NCBI GenBank assembly: GCA_034698045.1
Contig: JAQGAU010000326.1
Coordinates: 1-31,028 of the forward strand
From: Paramacrobiotus richtersi
Lineage: Eukaryota; Tardigrada; Eutardigrada; Parachela; Macrobiotidae
Reading direction: 5' to 3'
DNA length: 31,028 nucleotides
Each line of letters starts with the position of its first letter. Within the stretch, counting starts at the first letter, position 1. Under the pieces are notes generated by a model. It made no database searches and was not told where the DNA came from. It saw nothing but the letters and a program-made list of their open reading frames with translations. The position numbers and the translations under genes were made by a program. Below are positions 9,022 through 18,512 of this stretch, one piece after another.

Positions 9022-11687
9022 ATGAAGGCCTTTCCCTTGAATGTGAATTTTTCGAGATGTTGTTACCTTCTTCAAGTTGTTCTGGCATTGTTTATGGGGT
9101 TTTGTTTTGTTGCTGGTGATCCTAACACTGTCTACGCTATCCTGGGACACTCCGCCGTCATTCCATGTGATAGTTATGATACTGTGAAAGCTGCGGGTAA
9201 TTTAACAGGCAATATCACCGATATCTTTTCCCTACGATGGTTCAAGAATCGACGCGCAAGCGACTATATTGTGTTCACATTTCTCTACATGTTTAATCAT
9301 GCAACGCAAATGCCCCAGAATGAGTGGACTGAAAGAAATGTGACCTTTTCCGTTACGGATCAACCACAGATTCGATTACCTAATGTGACCTTTAGCGATG
9401 ACGCAGACTACATCTGCGATATTACGCCAGTTGCCGGAATTGCTCCTGTTCTTTCTGAGACACGGCTGAAAGTCGTGGGTGGGTTGTTCGAAAAATGATG
9501 TTTAATATGAAATCTATGCCCGTTATGCAAACAAGGCATAATTTTGAGTACGGCAAAGTTTACTAATTACATCTGTATTACGAACTAGTTTATAACTGAG
9601 AATCTGTGCTAAAAGCAATATCAAGCAACACCTTCCAGCATTTCTTCTTTTAAAAGCAGCTGAAGATAACGAAAACTTTGCAGATGCATGGATTAACGGG
9701 CCGTTTGACTATTCGTGTTGTTACAGCTTGTCCGGAAACTGTTGATTTGGACGTTATTAACAGCACATCCCCCATTTTGCCGGCTGCTGGGAAAAGTGAG
9801 GACAACATTAATCCAACTAATATCCAGTCTTCATCATTCAATTCGGCTTTTGATACCGGCATCCGGACATTTGTGCATGGGACACGAATGATGGTGCGCT
9901 GTTCCACGGTATCGTTTCCCGCAGCAGCGATGCGTATCAGTATTCCAGGCCTGCAGCTAAACAAGCCCGACTGGCAGAACTTGAAGGAAAGTCCAGGAGG
10001 CAACGGATATTCAAAAACGACCCTGGAAGCCTGGTTTACACTGGATGGTCCGGACAGTCTATTGCGTAGTAAATCACTTACCATCGAGTGCAGAGCATCA
10101 GTGGGCAATGATACGTGTGACACCGTCAGCTCCCTCGGTCTGCAAGTCTCGGTGGTGCCGACAGCATGTAAGTTCATCGGTCAAATACAAAATCGTACGG
10201 ACATTTCGGTAATATACTGTGGCTGATTGTTCAGCGATAAAATTAACGCGGATAGGTCGATATTTCTTAACAGAAAATCGTAGACTATTGAACAGAAAAT
10301 CGCATCAACTACGCTGCCAGTCCCGAATTCGAAGAGAAGGTGGCAGCTCAATACAGCCGTTCAGAAGCGGTGCTGGTAATACTGACAATTGCTGTGACAG
10401 GGAAGCAGGACAACGGAATGCACTCGACTGCTGTGCCACCCGTCACCCCGACCTCAGCGAGTTCACGGTTTGGAGTAGGGATGGACCTTACCGAGACGAC
10501 GATCATGTTACCCACTGGTTCCACTTTTACGCAGCGCTACAACAACGGTACTGTACGACAAACACGATTTAGTAATTTATCACCAAAAGATTAAGAAAAT
10601 GCTTTTATTACACAAACGGGACACCCCTTAGTGCCACATTCATACTCTAGGCTTTGAGCAATAAACATGGCACGTTGTCATTCTTGCAGCGGAGCCGATC
10701 ACCGGTGAATGTTTTACAGCCGACAGTTAAAGTGAATTACTTCAGTAATAAGAATGTTATCTTCCTATAGGTGCGTCAGATCCAGCAGTCGCTACCGGAA
10801 CTGCATTCTGCATCAAAGCTGAACCGATCAGAATAGTGTGCAGTGGCAAAGAAAAGTGGACGACAACGGACCTTGATGTCCAGCGAACGGATGCGACAAA
10901 GCTCACCATTTCCATTGACCATAGTTTACACTGCCGTAACGACTTCTATGCAATCCATGTGAAAATGCTGCAAATGGCAGAGAAAAGGCTTTTGAATCAA
11001 AGCATACTGGGGACAGTCAGCACTGTCTGCCGAGATGGAAATCTAACCGTTGATGTGTGGGATGCCGATACAGCAAGCGTCACAATCTTGACTCTGGAAA
11101 GCGATATGACATCCGGCTGTCGAGCCAGATTTTTGGACCTTTTAAAATTCATCTATACGCAACAGTTCTTCCAGCCGAGTAATTCGTCAAAAAGTTCCAG
11201 CTTGGCGCAGAAACCGGTTAAGAGCTGGAGTGAAGTATCTCCGGTTTGTTCAGAAAGTTCACCCTTGCAACTGAACTGCAATAGAACCGCCGTCACCTTC
11301 TCAGAAAAAGACGTTTTGATGACGAGATCCACGACTTTCTTCTTTCGTTCCGATGACAGCTTTCGTTGTCGTGTTATTGCCAAATCACTGCATGAGCGCC
11401 TGCTGAGCCAAAACGGAACAGCACTTCCTTTACAAAGAGGCAGTAAGATTTCCACAGTAAATTCTCCGCCAGAATCTCCGGATGCAGTTGTTTCTGTCTG
11501 CCAGAGAGGTCGAGTGGTTTTATCCGACGGAAATCCGGAATTGTCTGTCTTTAAAGATATCGAGTACTATTCGGCACCGAATAAGCTGTGTCGGGATATG
11601 TTTCAAGGATTTCTAAAGTATGCAGTGGACATGCTGCAGAAGCCATCGGCCAAGCCCAAGCCTAGTAAGGCTTCAACGAAAGGTTGA
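9022..11687 (+). CDS. Secreted protein: signal peptide, two Ig-like domains, A-B-A-B Cys modules
   Basis: Three exons (9022-9478, 9727-10167, 10771-11687) give 604 residues; every junction is phase 1. Introns are GTGGGT...TTACAG and GTAAGT...CTATAG. Residues 1 to about 31 are a signal peptide. A V-type Ig domain follows, with Cys49, Trp73 and the DDADYIC ending at Cys132. Exon 2 encodes a C2-like Ig domain (MVRC ... LTIECRAS). The second splice rebuilds Cys300. Exon 3 encodes two copies of a two-part module: A with Cys313/323/354 and 459/469/499, B with Cys386/416 and 543/573. In all four parts the last Cys is followed by Arg. The tail is Lys/Pro/Ser-rich and no membrane helix follows, so secretion is expected. 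Sequons include Asn60, 64, 106 and 121. I do not recognise the A-B module. A recognition or immune role is inference from the Ig domains and the fast-evolving paralog. Confidence 0.8.
10168..10770 (+). other. Intron 2 of the Ig gene, with an unexplained open frame
   Basis: The intron between the second Ig exon and the A-B exon has an open stretch (about 10292-10594) with a short hydrophobic run (AVLVILTIAV) and a Ser/Thr/Pro-rich tail ending at a stop. An AG at 10346 would join it in phase 1 to exon 2, giving an alternative 3' end without the A-B modules. The upstream pyrimidine tract is poor and the hydrophobic run is short for a membrane helix, so I treat it as intronic. Confidence 0.35.
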
Positions 11688-12328
11688 ACTGTTGCCGTAC
11701 TTTCCCTTCTCTGTTGTGCTCCCGACGGACATCGCTTGGCCAAGATTAGCTTGTTAGGGTTTACAGAAGATTACGATATCGATGGTTGCATGTGTATATT
11801 ATTATAGTGGTGAGGGAATTTGGTAGTGATATAACCTGAATTAAAATGTGTACAGTAGGGACAGGCGACGTCGACTACGTTCTTTATTCATTGACTGGCT
11901 AAGCTACTATCGTATTCACGAAGTTTTATTCGTATTCGCAGCGTCTAAACACGGTGGTCATACACAGGTCGTTCTAAATTTTTTTCCATATTCTGTCCGA
12001 TAAGCAGATAACACTCTATGCGTAAATAGCGCCTATTACTAGAGCATTGAAAGTTCCAGCTTCGTAAAAGCAGAAGAACCACTCACGCAAAACTGACGAT
12101 GTAGTTGCGCCCGGTTTCCCGCTGATTGAACGCTCGTGAGCAGAGAACAACATTGTTGTTCTGGTTTGGCGCTTGCATAACATGTTGCAAAAATCCACAG
12201 TTGGTGGTATTCACTGCATGTGCCACAACATTCATTATCCTGCTGATAAAGTACTTTACACTTCGTATTCGGCAGAATTCAACTGTCTATGCCATTTTTT
12301 AGTGTCCGAAATCTGCAGAAAATCAGCC
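11688..12328 (+). promoter_or_regulatory. Spacer plus duplicated 5' flank of the LRR gene
   Basis: After the Ig gene's stop there is about 240 bases of unremarkable 3' flank. From about 11930 the sequence is the paralog of 8555-9021 and runs directly into the start codon of the LRR gene. Long shared blocks with scattered substitutions and small gaps show an old duplication. Confidence 0.6.
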
Positions 12329-13599
12329 ATGAAGGCTTTTTCCCCTACTGTGAAGTTTGCAAAATGCTATTACCTTCTCTATGTTGCGCTTGGATTTTGT
12401 ATTGGTTTCTCAGACTGTCTGCCTAATCCTAGCTGTTCATTAAGCGGTTTAAGACTGACCTGTAGCAACGCTAACCTCGATTTCCCTACCACTTTTAATG
12501 TCATATTGATCCCGAAAAATATCACATTTCTGAATATATCTTGTCCTGATTATAAGTTACAGACATACTAATTACTGTAACATTTTGCGGAGAAACTGTC
12601 CTCCTGTCCCTTTTCTGTCGAAGCTTACCAGAGTCCGTTTACTGGGATTTCGATCAGATGATGATAAGCGACCAGCATTCGAGAGACTGTTGGATAATGT
12701 CAAACCCAAATTACACTTTTGCAACTCATGTTCAGCAAGGTCGGCTATCTTGATGCCGACTTGTTCCGCGGTTTTCGATCATTGGAAACTCTGGGTCTGG
12801 AAGGGAACGACATACGCGCGCTTGCTCTAGACACATTTGTACACATGAGTCTTCCGACCAAATCAGTGACGAATGCGGCGGTACAACCAACCCTGAAAAG
12901 GCTGTTTTTGCATTACAATAAACTGGAAGAACTAGACTGGTCGATTATTCAGCCTGTTGCACCTAATTTGGTAGGTTCAGACTGTACAGTATCGTAATGC
13001 TTAAGCACCGGCTTATAATTATTACCGTTATGCAAAGCGATCCATTTACACGAATAGGAGTCCACACGAAATGCAGAATTCAGAATCTTCATCAATGTTT
13101 TGCAGTAATATCTCCTTTATCTGAACGTAATTTAGAAATTTAATTTCGAGTCCAACTGAGCTCGAGGGGGCTTGGTGGAAAAACGCCGAAGATCAACGGA
13201 AACGGGAAAGATTAGTGTGCGTGTGTACGCATGTGATACTATGGTACAGCAATAAACACAGTGTAGACAATGATGCCACCCTTACGACTATGGTGACACT
13301 TGGGCGCTGTTGCATGCTCTGCATTGTTTCTATGCGGTCAGTAATCTGTTCAAGGTGAAACCACGGTTCATTCATAAACATTTGATCGAACGACCATTGA
13401 TGTCAGAAAGCAACACGAGGAACCTATTTGTTTACAAGAAACCCTGACCTAACATACGGTTACTGTTTTTTGCAGATGGCACTATTAGTTCAGAGCAACA
13501 AACGAAAAATGTTTAACTGACCGTAACTATACCAGCCAGAGGGCAGTGGCCTCCTAAAATGACCATTTTTCAGCTCATAAAATTCTTAAAGCTTTTTGC

Positions 13600-14760
13600 A
13601 ATGTTCCAGAGTCCCGGAGTGAATAAAAAAAATTGGGAAAAATGTCGGCAAGTAGGCCTCCGGTACCCATCCAAATTCGATTCTCAAACAGAATGGTCTT
13701 CCGGTTGGTCAGCCAGCAGCTGACCGCGAAGGTTGTGATGCTTTTTTGACATCAGTGGGCATGAAACCATCTAAGTAATTCTAACCTTTTATTTTCTTAA
13801 CAAACTGCCAACTAATCTAATGCCGCGTTGCAAGTGTCGGCCTATATAGTTTTTTATGAGCTATTTGTTAGAACATTTTTAGTGGTCATCAGACTGACCA
13901 CTGGTCAGCCAGGCCGCTAGCCACCGGAAAATGCTGTATGGTCATTGATTCGTCTTCGCTATTTATCCTGTGGCCTTCCGGATAATAAAAAAACACATCT
14001 TGACCGATAGTTGTCGTACTTCACTGATATTTGCTGATGACTGCAGCCTTGTCGGCGCAATTAGCATAGATTATGCCATATTCAGCTGTTTCGCGCTACG
14101 TTTCTTGCCATCACTGATAACCATGGCGACGGAAGCGGTCATTTCAGATAGTCAGTGCTTCAGAAATGAATAGCGAACTGATTCCTGCCTTTCTTCTGGT
14201 TTTTCGAAGGGAAGTACGAGCCATGTAGGAAGCAAAAGACCGACACAAAGACGTTTTTTGCAATATGTTTCGGGAAAAACTGATCTCCCGCCCTTGCTGT
14301 GGTAGACTCTGAAGTCCACCAAGCAGCCACCGACTTCCGGTTATCCTTCTGATAGTGGGGAGGTCATCTGAACTTGCAAAGGGTGGAGAAAGTGTTTATT
14401 ACTAGTTTTTGACTGATTTTTAGCAGATTCTGGAAATGTCATTTTTTACAACTGCCCATTGGTCATCCGGATGACCACCAAACATGTCCCACTGGATAGC
14501 CCTAGAAAAACTGACTACAGCCACCGCTTCAAGAGCTGAAAAGCGTTACCGCTGAATCTATAAAAAAAATTAACCTTTTTGCTGTAAAAAAAGGTTCATG
14601 CCCCCTGATGTCAAAAAGGCATCATGCTGCCCTCGCGGACCCATGGTCACAAACATTACCAAAAAATAACATTTTCTTCATCAAATTTTTTGATCGGTAA
14701 ATGAAGGTTTCCAACTCAGAATTCGTATTCCTTCTGGTACCGGGCGCTGAAGGGTTAAAG
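13600..14760. mobile_element. Old foldback (long inverted repeat) element
   Basis: Diverged inverted arms face each other. The left arm around 13720-13790 (GACCGCGAAGG...TTTTTTGACATCAG..GGGCATGAA) matches the reverse complement of 14585-14645. The left stretch around 13875-13905 (GTGGTCATC.G..TGACCA) matches the reverse complement of about 14455-14485. No transposase-like frame is seen. Exact ends are uncertain because the arms are heavily mutated; the outer pair near GGTAC(C) at about 13660 and 14740 gives the rough limits. Confidence 0.55.
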
Positions 14761-15430
14761 TCTCATCAATGTTAGTTTGTTAACAGTTAACACACGGTGG
14801 TGAAACTATAAAGGTTGTTCGCGTTCCATCCGTTTTCGACTAACTGTTCCCAATTTTGCACCATGGCTCCAGAATGACAAAATTTTGAGGAGTTAGCCGG
14901 AAACGAATGGGCACGGAACATTTTCTGTCAACAGAAAACTGACACGGTCAAAAACACCAAGCCTATAAACAAAGTGCAATAGGGGCACCATCGTCGACTC
15001 ACTGCTTTCTGGGAATTTCCTCCAAGCCACAGCTCGAGATTTGTTGCACTCGAATTAAATTCTAGTTTAACTTCATACACAAGGAGACATTGCTGCAAAA
15101 TATTGATTAAGCTCTGAATTCTGCATCGCGGGTGGACGCCTTGTGACTTTTTTGTTGTTCTTGGGAGCCCAGTATGTTGCGGTAAATGTGCTATTCAGTT
15201 GGCACTGTTTCGTAACGGAGGATTTTCGGCGGTTAGTTATCATGGATTATCGAACTTATTAACGTAAAGTTAGCGGCCACTTAGACGACTGGCGAGAGAC
15301 GCCAATCATATCAATCCTGTCTTTTAAGCCACCGTGTAAACAGCTAATAACTGGAAAAAATGCATGATATTTAACCGCCCATATCCCCTTACGAAAAAAT
15401 GCCAAGTAATCATACATATTGGGTTTACAA

Positions 15431-16542
15431 CTAACTGTAAGCATTTTTGACCCGGAGTTACGAATAAATACGCGTTTTAATATGATCTACTAAATATCGT
15501 GAGTATGTATTAGGCAATTGAAACAGTGAAAAGTTTATGACCAACTTTAGTGTTATCTTAGCAGTCCACTTATTTCTCGACACCTCTTATTTCTCGATTA
15601 GTGAAAAGTTATGAATTTTAAAAAGTTGAGCTGGCTAAACATAGCGTCCGTGACGATTACGATCTTGATCCGATACTCGTTGACCGCTATGTTAAGGCGA
15701 AAGAATAATCAATAGGTTGCGTTGTAGATGGTTCCACTAGACAATTTTTTGCACGTAATCGCAGTTGTATACAGTTATCGCATCAGGTGCATGTGATAGA
15801 CAAGGGATTGCTCTATCCTGTGATCAGGTCATTGTTTACCCGCAGTGCGCACGCAGCCCACAACAGGTGTGTAAACAAAGAGCAGGTAAACCAGAAGAAA
15901 AGTCTCGATAAATTCAGCCTTGCATCAAAGGTATGATTTGAAAACGGTATAGAATGCATAAAAAGACAAGAAAAATTTCTACACAAGCTTTTTGGATATC
16001 ATCGATTACGTAAAAAGTTATTGAATTTTGAATATTTTAAAATTCAATATCTTTTGACACAATCAGCGAAATCCGGAAAGCTTGTGTAATAACGTTTCTT
16101 ATCTTTTTATGCATTTTATAGCGTTTTCAAGTCATACTTTTGATGCAAGGCTGAATTTATCGAGACTTTTCTTCTTATTTACCTGCTCTTTGTTTACACA
16201 CTTATTGTGGGCAGCGCGCGCGCTGTGGGTAAACAATGACCTGATCAGAGGGTAGAGCAATCCTTTGTCTATCATGTGTACCGTCTGCGGTAGCGCTACA
16301 TATTTGCGATTTCATGCTGAAAAACATGTGCACCAACCATCCAAAACGGTACCCACCGGGTATTTTTTCACCTTAAGCCAACTTACGCATTAATAACATC
16401 GAAAATTCATAACTCTTCACTGTTTAAGTTAGGTGTTTTTTTAAAAATTGCACAATACTCACCAGGTTTTGATTTAGTAGACCATATTGATATGAAACGC
16501 GTATTTATTCATGACTTTGGGTCAAAAATGTTTACGTGTTAG
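15431..16542. mobile_element. Foldback element, about 1.1 kb near-palindrome
   Basis: The whole element is two inverted arms of roughly 0.5 kb meeting near 16035, where TTGAATTTTGAATATTTTA is itself nearly symmetric. Outer ends pair as CTAAC..GTAA.CATTTTTGACCC on the left with GGGTCAAAAATGTTTAC on the right. Inner landmarks such as GATTGCTCTA(T/C)CCT, GTGTAAACAAAGAGCAGGTAAA and TCGATAAATTCAGCCTTGCATCAAA occur once in each arm, inverted. No coding capacity is seen, so it is a non-autonomous type. A related solo arm lies at 1210-1435. A target duplication could not be recognised. Confidence 0.75.
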
Positions 16543-17149
16543 TCTCATATTTTTGCGAATATGCTGCTTCGGGCCCCTTACTTGTTCGCTAGTGGTGCGT
16601 CTTTGATTTCCGAACGTGTGAATTGTTCTCATAGCGTAGTTACTAATATATCAAGTATGCACATGCAAAGGCCAAGATATCTGTATATGGCCAAGATTGG
16701 TTCTAAGCTAATCATAAAGGTTACGAACAACTGTTTGAACATAAAGTTGGGTCAATATTTTGAATTGCAGAGGACTGTAGCGTTATGCTGTCAAACGCCT
16801 AAACTCCGGCTCCTGTACCGGAGCGGCTCCAACTTCAAACTGCAGCTATCGATTCTAGCGCTAGAGGAGAATAATTTAACGGTTATCCCTGACGATGAAC
16901 TCAATAAAGTTTCGTCCCGGTATCCGTATACTTCCACGTCTAACTTCAGCCGTAACAATTTTTACTTGGAGAAACAAAGAGTTCAAAGATTGCCTTCGAC
17001 AGAGCGCTGCTTATGCTGCGAAATGCAAGGCTTCTGGCGTTGCGCATCCGGCATTCATGAAGTGGCAAGCGAGAAGGATGTTTCTTTAACATGTGGGGAT
17101 GTTGATTACAGCAGTCGTTCTAGTTTCCCACTGGATCTGCACAGTAATT

Positions 17150-17582
17150 GTAAGTACGATGGGAGAGCTGTACCGTTCGGTTCCTTTTTGGTACATTTTC
17201 GTGGCCTTTCTGCAGTATTAAATGCACTGTATATATTTATGTGCTTGCTTACTTGCTTTGCGATATTATTGTCATTTCTTGTGCTGTTTTATGGAACAGA
17301 CACGTGCAGCATGTTGTATGTAATCCCGGGACACTTATGGCGGCCGTTACTGGGATAATAAACACTCAGTCTCGCCCACTATTACACATTTACACATACC
17401 CATTGGTAGGAGCATTCAGTACCAATGTTTAGCGCCGACCGAGTTTTTTTTGGTTGCGCGATAAAAATGCAGGTTTGCACGAATTGTGCTCGTTTTCTTG
17501 TGAGCAAATAAACTGGTAATATGTACCGCCAAGCGACGTACTGCACTCTTGTCATGCGTTTTTGAGACTGCTGTGGTTTTAG
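17150..17582 (+). other. Intron 2 of the LRR gene, readable as a membrane tail
   Basis: The intron has a canonical GTAAGT donor and TTTTAG acceptor. If it is not removed, the exon 2 frame stays open to a stop at 17356-17358. It then encodes a strongly hydrophobic stretch of about 27 residues (VLNALYIFMCLLTCFAILL and onward) that would suit a single membrane helix with a short tail. Whether this is a real alternative end cannot be told from sequence. Confidence 0.4.
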
Positions 17583-17620
17583 GTCCGGTGATGCCAGAAG
17601 TGGCTCCAGGAAGTGCATCC

Positions 17621-17689
17621 TGCACTAAGGCTGCCGGGCAGCCTTAGTGCAGAATTTTAATCGGGGCAGCCGCTGCCCCGATTAAAATC
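17621..17689 (+). repeat. Two back-to-back perfect hairpins inside the A-B exon
   Basis: Hairpin one has 15-base arms (TGCACTAAGGCTGCC at 17621-17635 and its complement at 17637-17651) with a one-base loop. Hairpin two has 17-base arms (17654-17670 and 17672-17688) with a one-base loop. Compared with the Ig gene's A-B exon, 42 bases (17636-17677) are extra. They consist of inverted copies of the sequence on both sides of the insertion point. The insertion keeps frame but brings a TAG at 17645-17647. Confidence 0.9.
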
Positions 17690-18512
17690 GGATGCTCAGG
17701 CTATGAAAACTGGACCGTCTGGCATACAACTACAAGTGATTCTGACTTCATGGAAGCGACAAATCTTACCATTTCCACTGGGAATAGCTCACGTTGTCGT
17801 AAGGAGCTTTACGACATCCACGTAAAAATGTTGCAAATCGCCGAGAAACAGAATGTAAACCAAAGCATTCCTGGAACCGCCACTGCAGACTGCAGAGAAG
17901 GGAATTTAACCGTGGATGTCTGGAATGCAGACTCGTCACGTCTTGAACCTAGAAAGCGATCTGTCCTCACAGTGTCAAACCAAATTTTTGGATCTTTTGA
18001 CGTTCATTTTTGCGGAGAAGTTCTCTCGTAAGATTAACACATCAAGCAGTTCCAACATTCCATTGATACCGATTAGGAAATGGATGGAAGAATTCCGAGT
18101 TTGTTCGCCCAGTGAACCATTAGTTCTGAAGTGCAACAGAACCGCAGCCATCTTCTCGGAAAAAGACGTCCTGATGACAAAAGCCAGGACTTTCTTCTTC
18201 CGCTCAGATGATAGCTTCCGTTGTCGTGTTCTGGCGAAAGCCATGCACGAGCGCCTGCTAAGCCAAAACGGTACAGTACTCACTTCACAAAATGCTAACC
18301 CAATTTCCACTGATGCGGTTATTACTGCCTGCCAGAAAGGTCGAGTGGTTTTGCCCGACGGAAACCCAGAATTATCTGTCTTCAAAGACATGGAGTACTA
18401 TTCAGCGCCGAATAAACCATGTCGGGACTTGTTTAGAGGATTTCTCAAGTTTGTGGTGGAATTGGTTGAGAACCCGTCGCCTAAGCCCAAGAATGCTTCG
18501 ACGTGTGCCTGA

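Larger units (their letters stand above)
12971..16845 (+). other. Intron 1 of the LRR gene, enlarged by repeats
   Basis: This 3,875-base intron is six or more times longer than any other intron here. It separates two halves of a leucine-rich-repeat array whose residues join in register across it. Most of the excess is the two inverted-repeat elements at about 13600-14760 and 15431-16542. The stretch 12971-13600 and the gap 14760-15430 show no gene that I can support. Confidence 0.65.
12329..18512 (+). pseudogene. Decayed paralog: signal peptide, leucine-rich repeats, A-B-A-B Cys modules
   Basis: Three exons are inferred: 12329-12970, 16846-17149 and 17583-18512. The start (MKAF..TVKFAKCYYLL) is homologous to the signal peptide of the Ig gene. 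An LRR N-cap with paired Cys follows, then LRRs such as FRSLETLGLEGNDIRAL. The first junction (TTG|GTAGGT ... CTGCAG|CTA, phase 0) joins APNL to LSILALEENNLTVIP in correct LRR register. A Cys-rich C-cap follows. The second junction is phase 1 (T|GTAAGT ... TTTTAG|GT), rebuilds Cys, and leads to the A-B-A-B exon, as in the Ig gene. Lesions: two compensating frameshifts near 12565 and 12710 around stops at 12569 and 12578; a 42-base insertion at 17636-17677 with stop TAG at 17645; and an 8-base net loss near 17930-17945. The second half of the last exon is well preserved. Several independent breaks argue for a pseudogene, though assembly error at some is possible. Confidence 0.75.

Noticed and set aside
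9650..10177. Long minus-strand open frame opposite the second Ig exon
   Set aside because: It is the antisense shadow of exon 2, whose sense frame has splice sites in correct phase, Ig-type cysteines and continuity with exon 1.
10219..10572. Cys-rich plus-strand frame in intron 2 of the Ig gene
   Set aside because: It is one of two overlapping frames, has no convincing acceptor, and is unrelated to the A-B module. Exon 2 joins the exon at 10771 in perfect phase without it.
16895..17089. Alternative frame over the LRR C-cap exon with several Cys
   Set aside because: The other frame joins the first LRR exon in register (phase 0), is open through the exon and reaches the phase-1 donor, so this one is a shadow.
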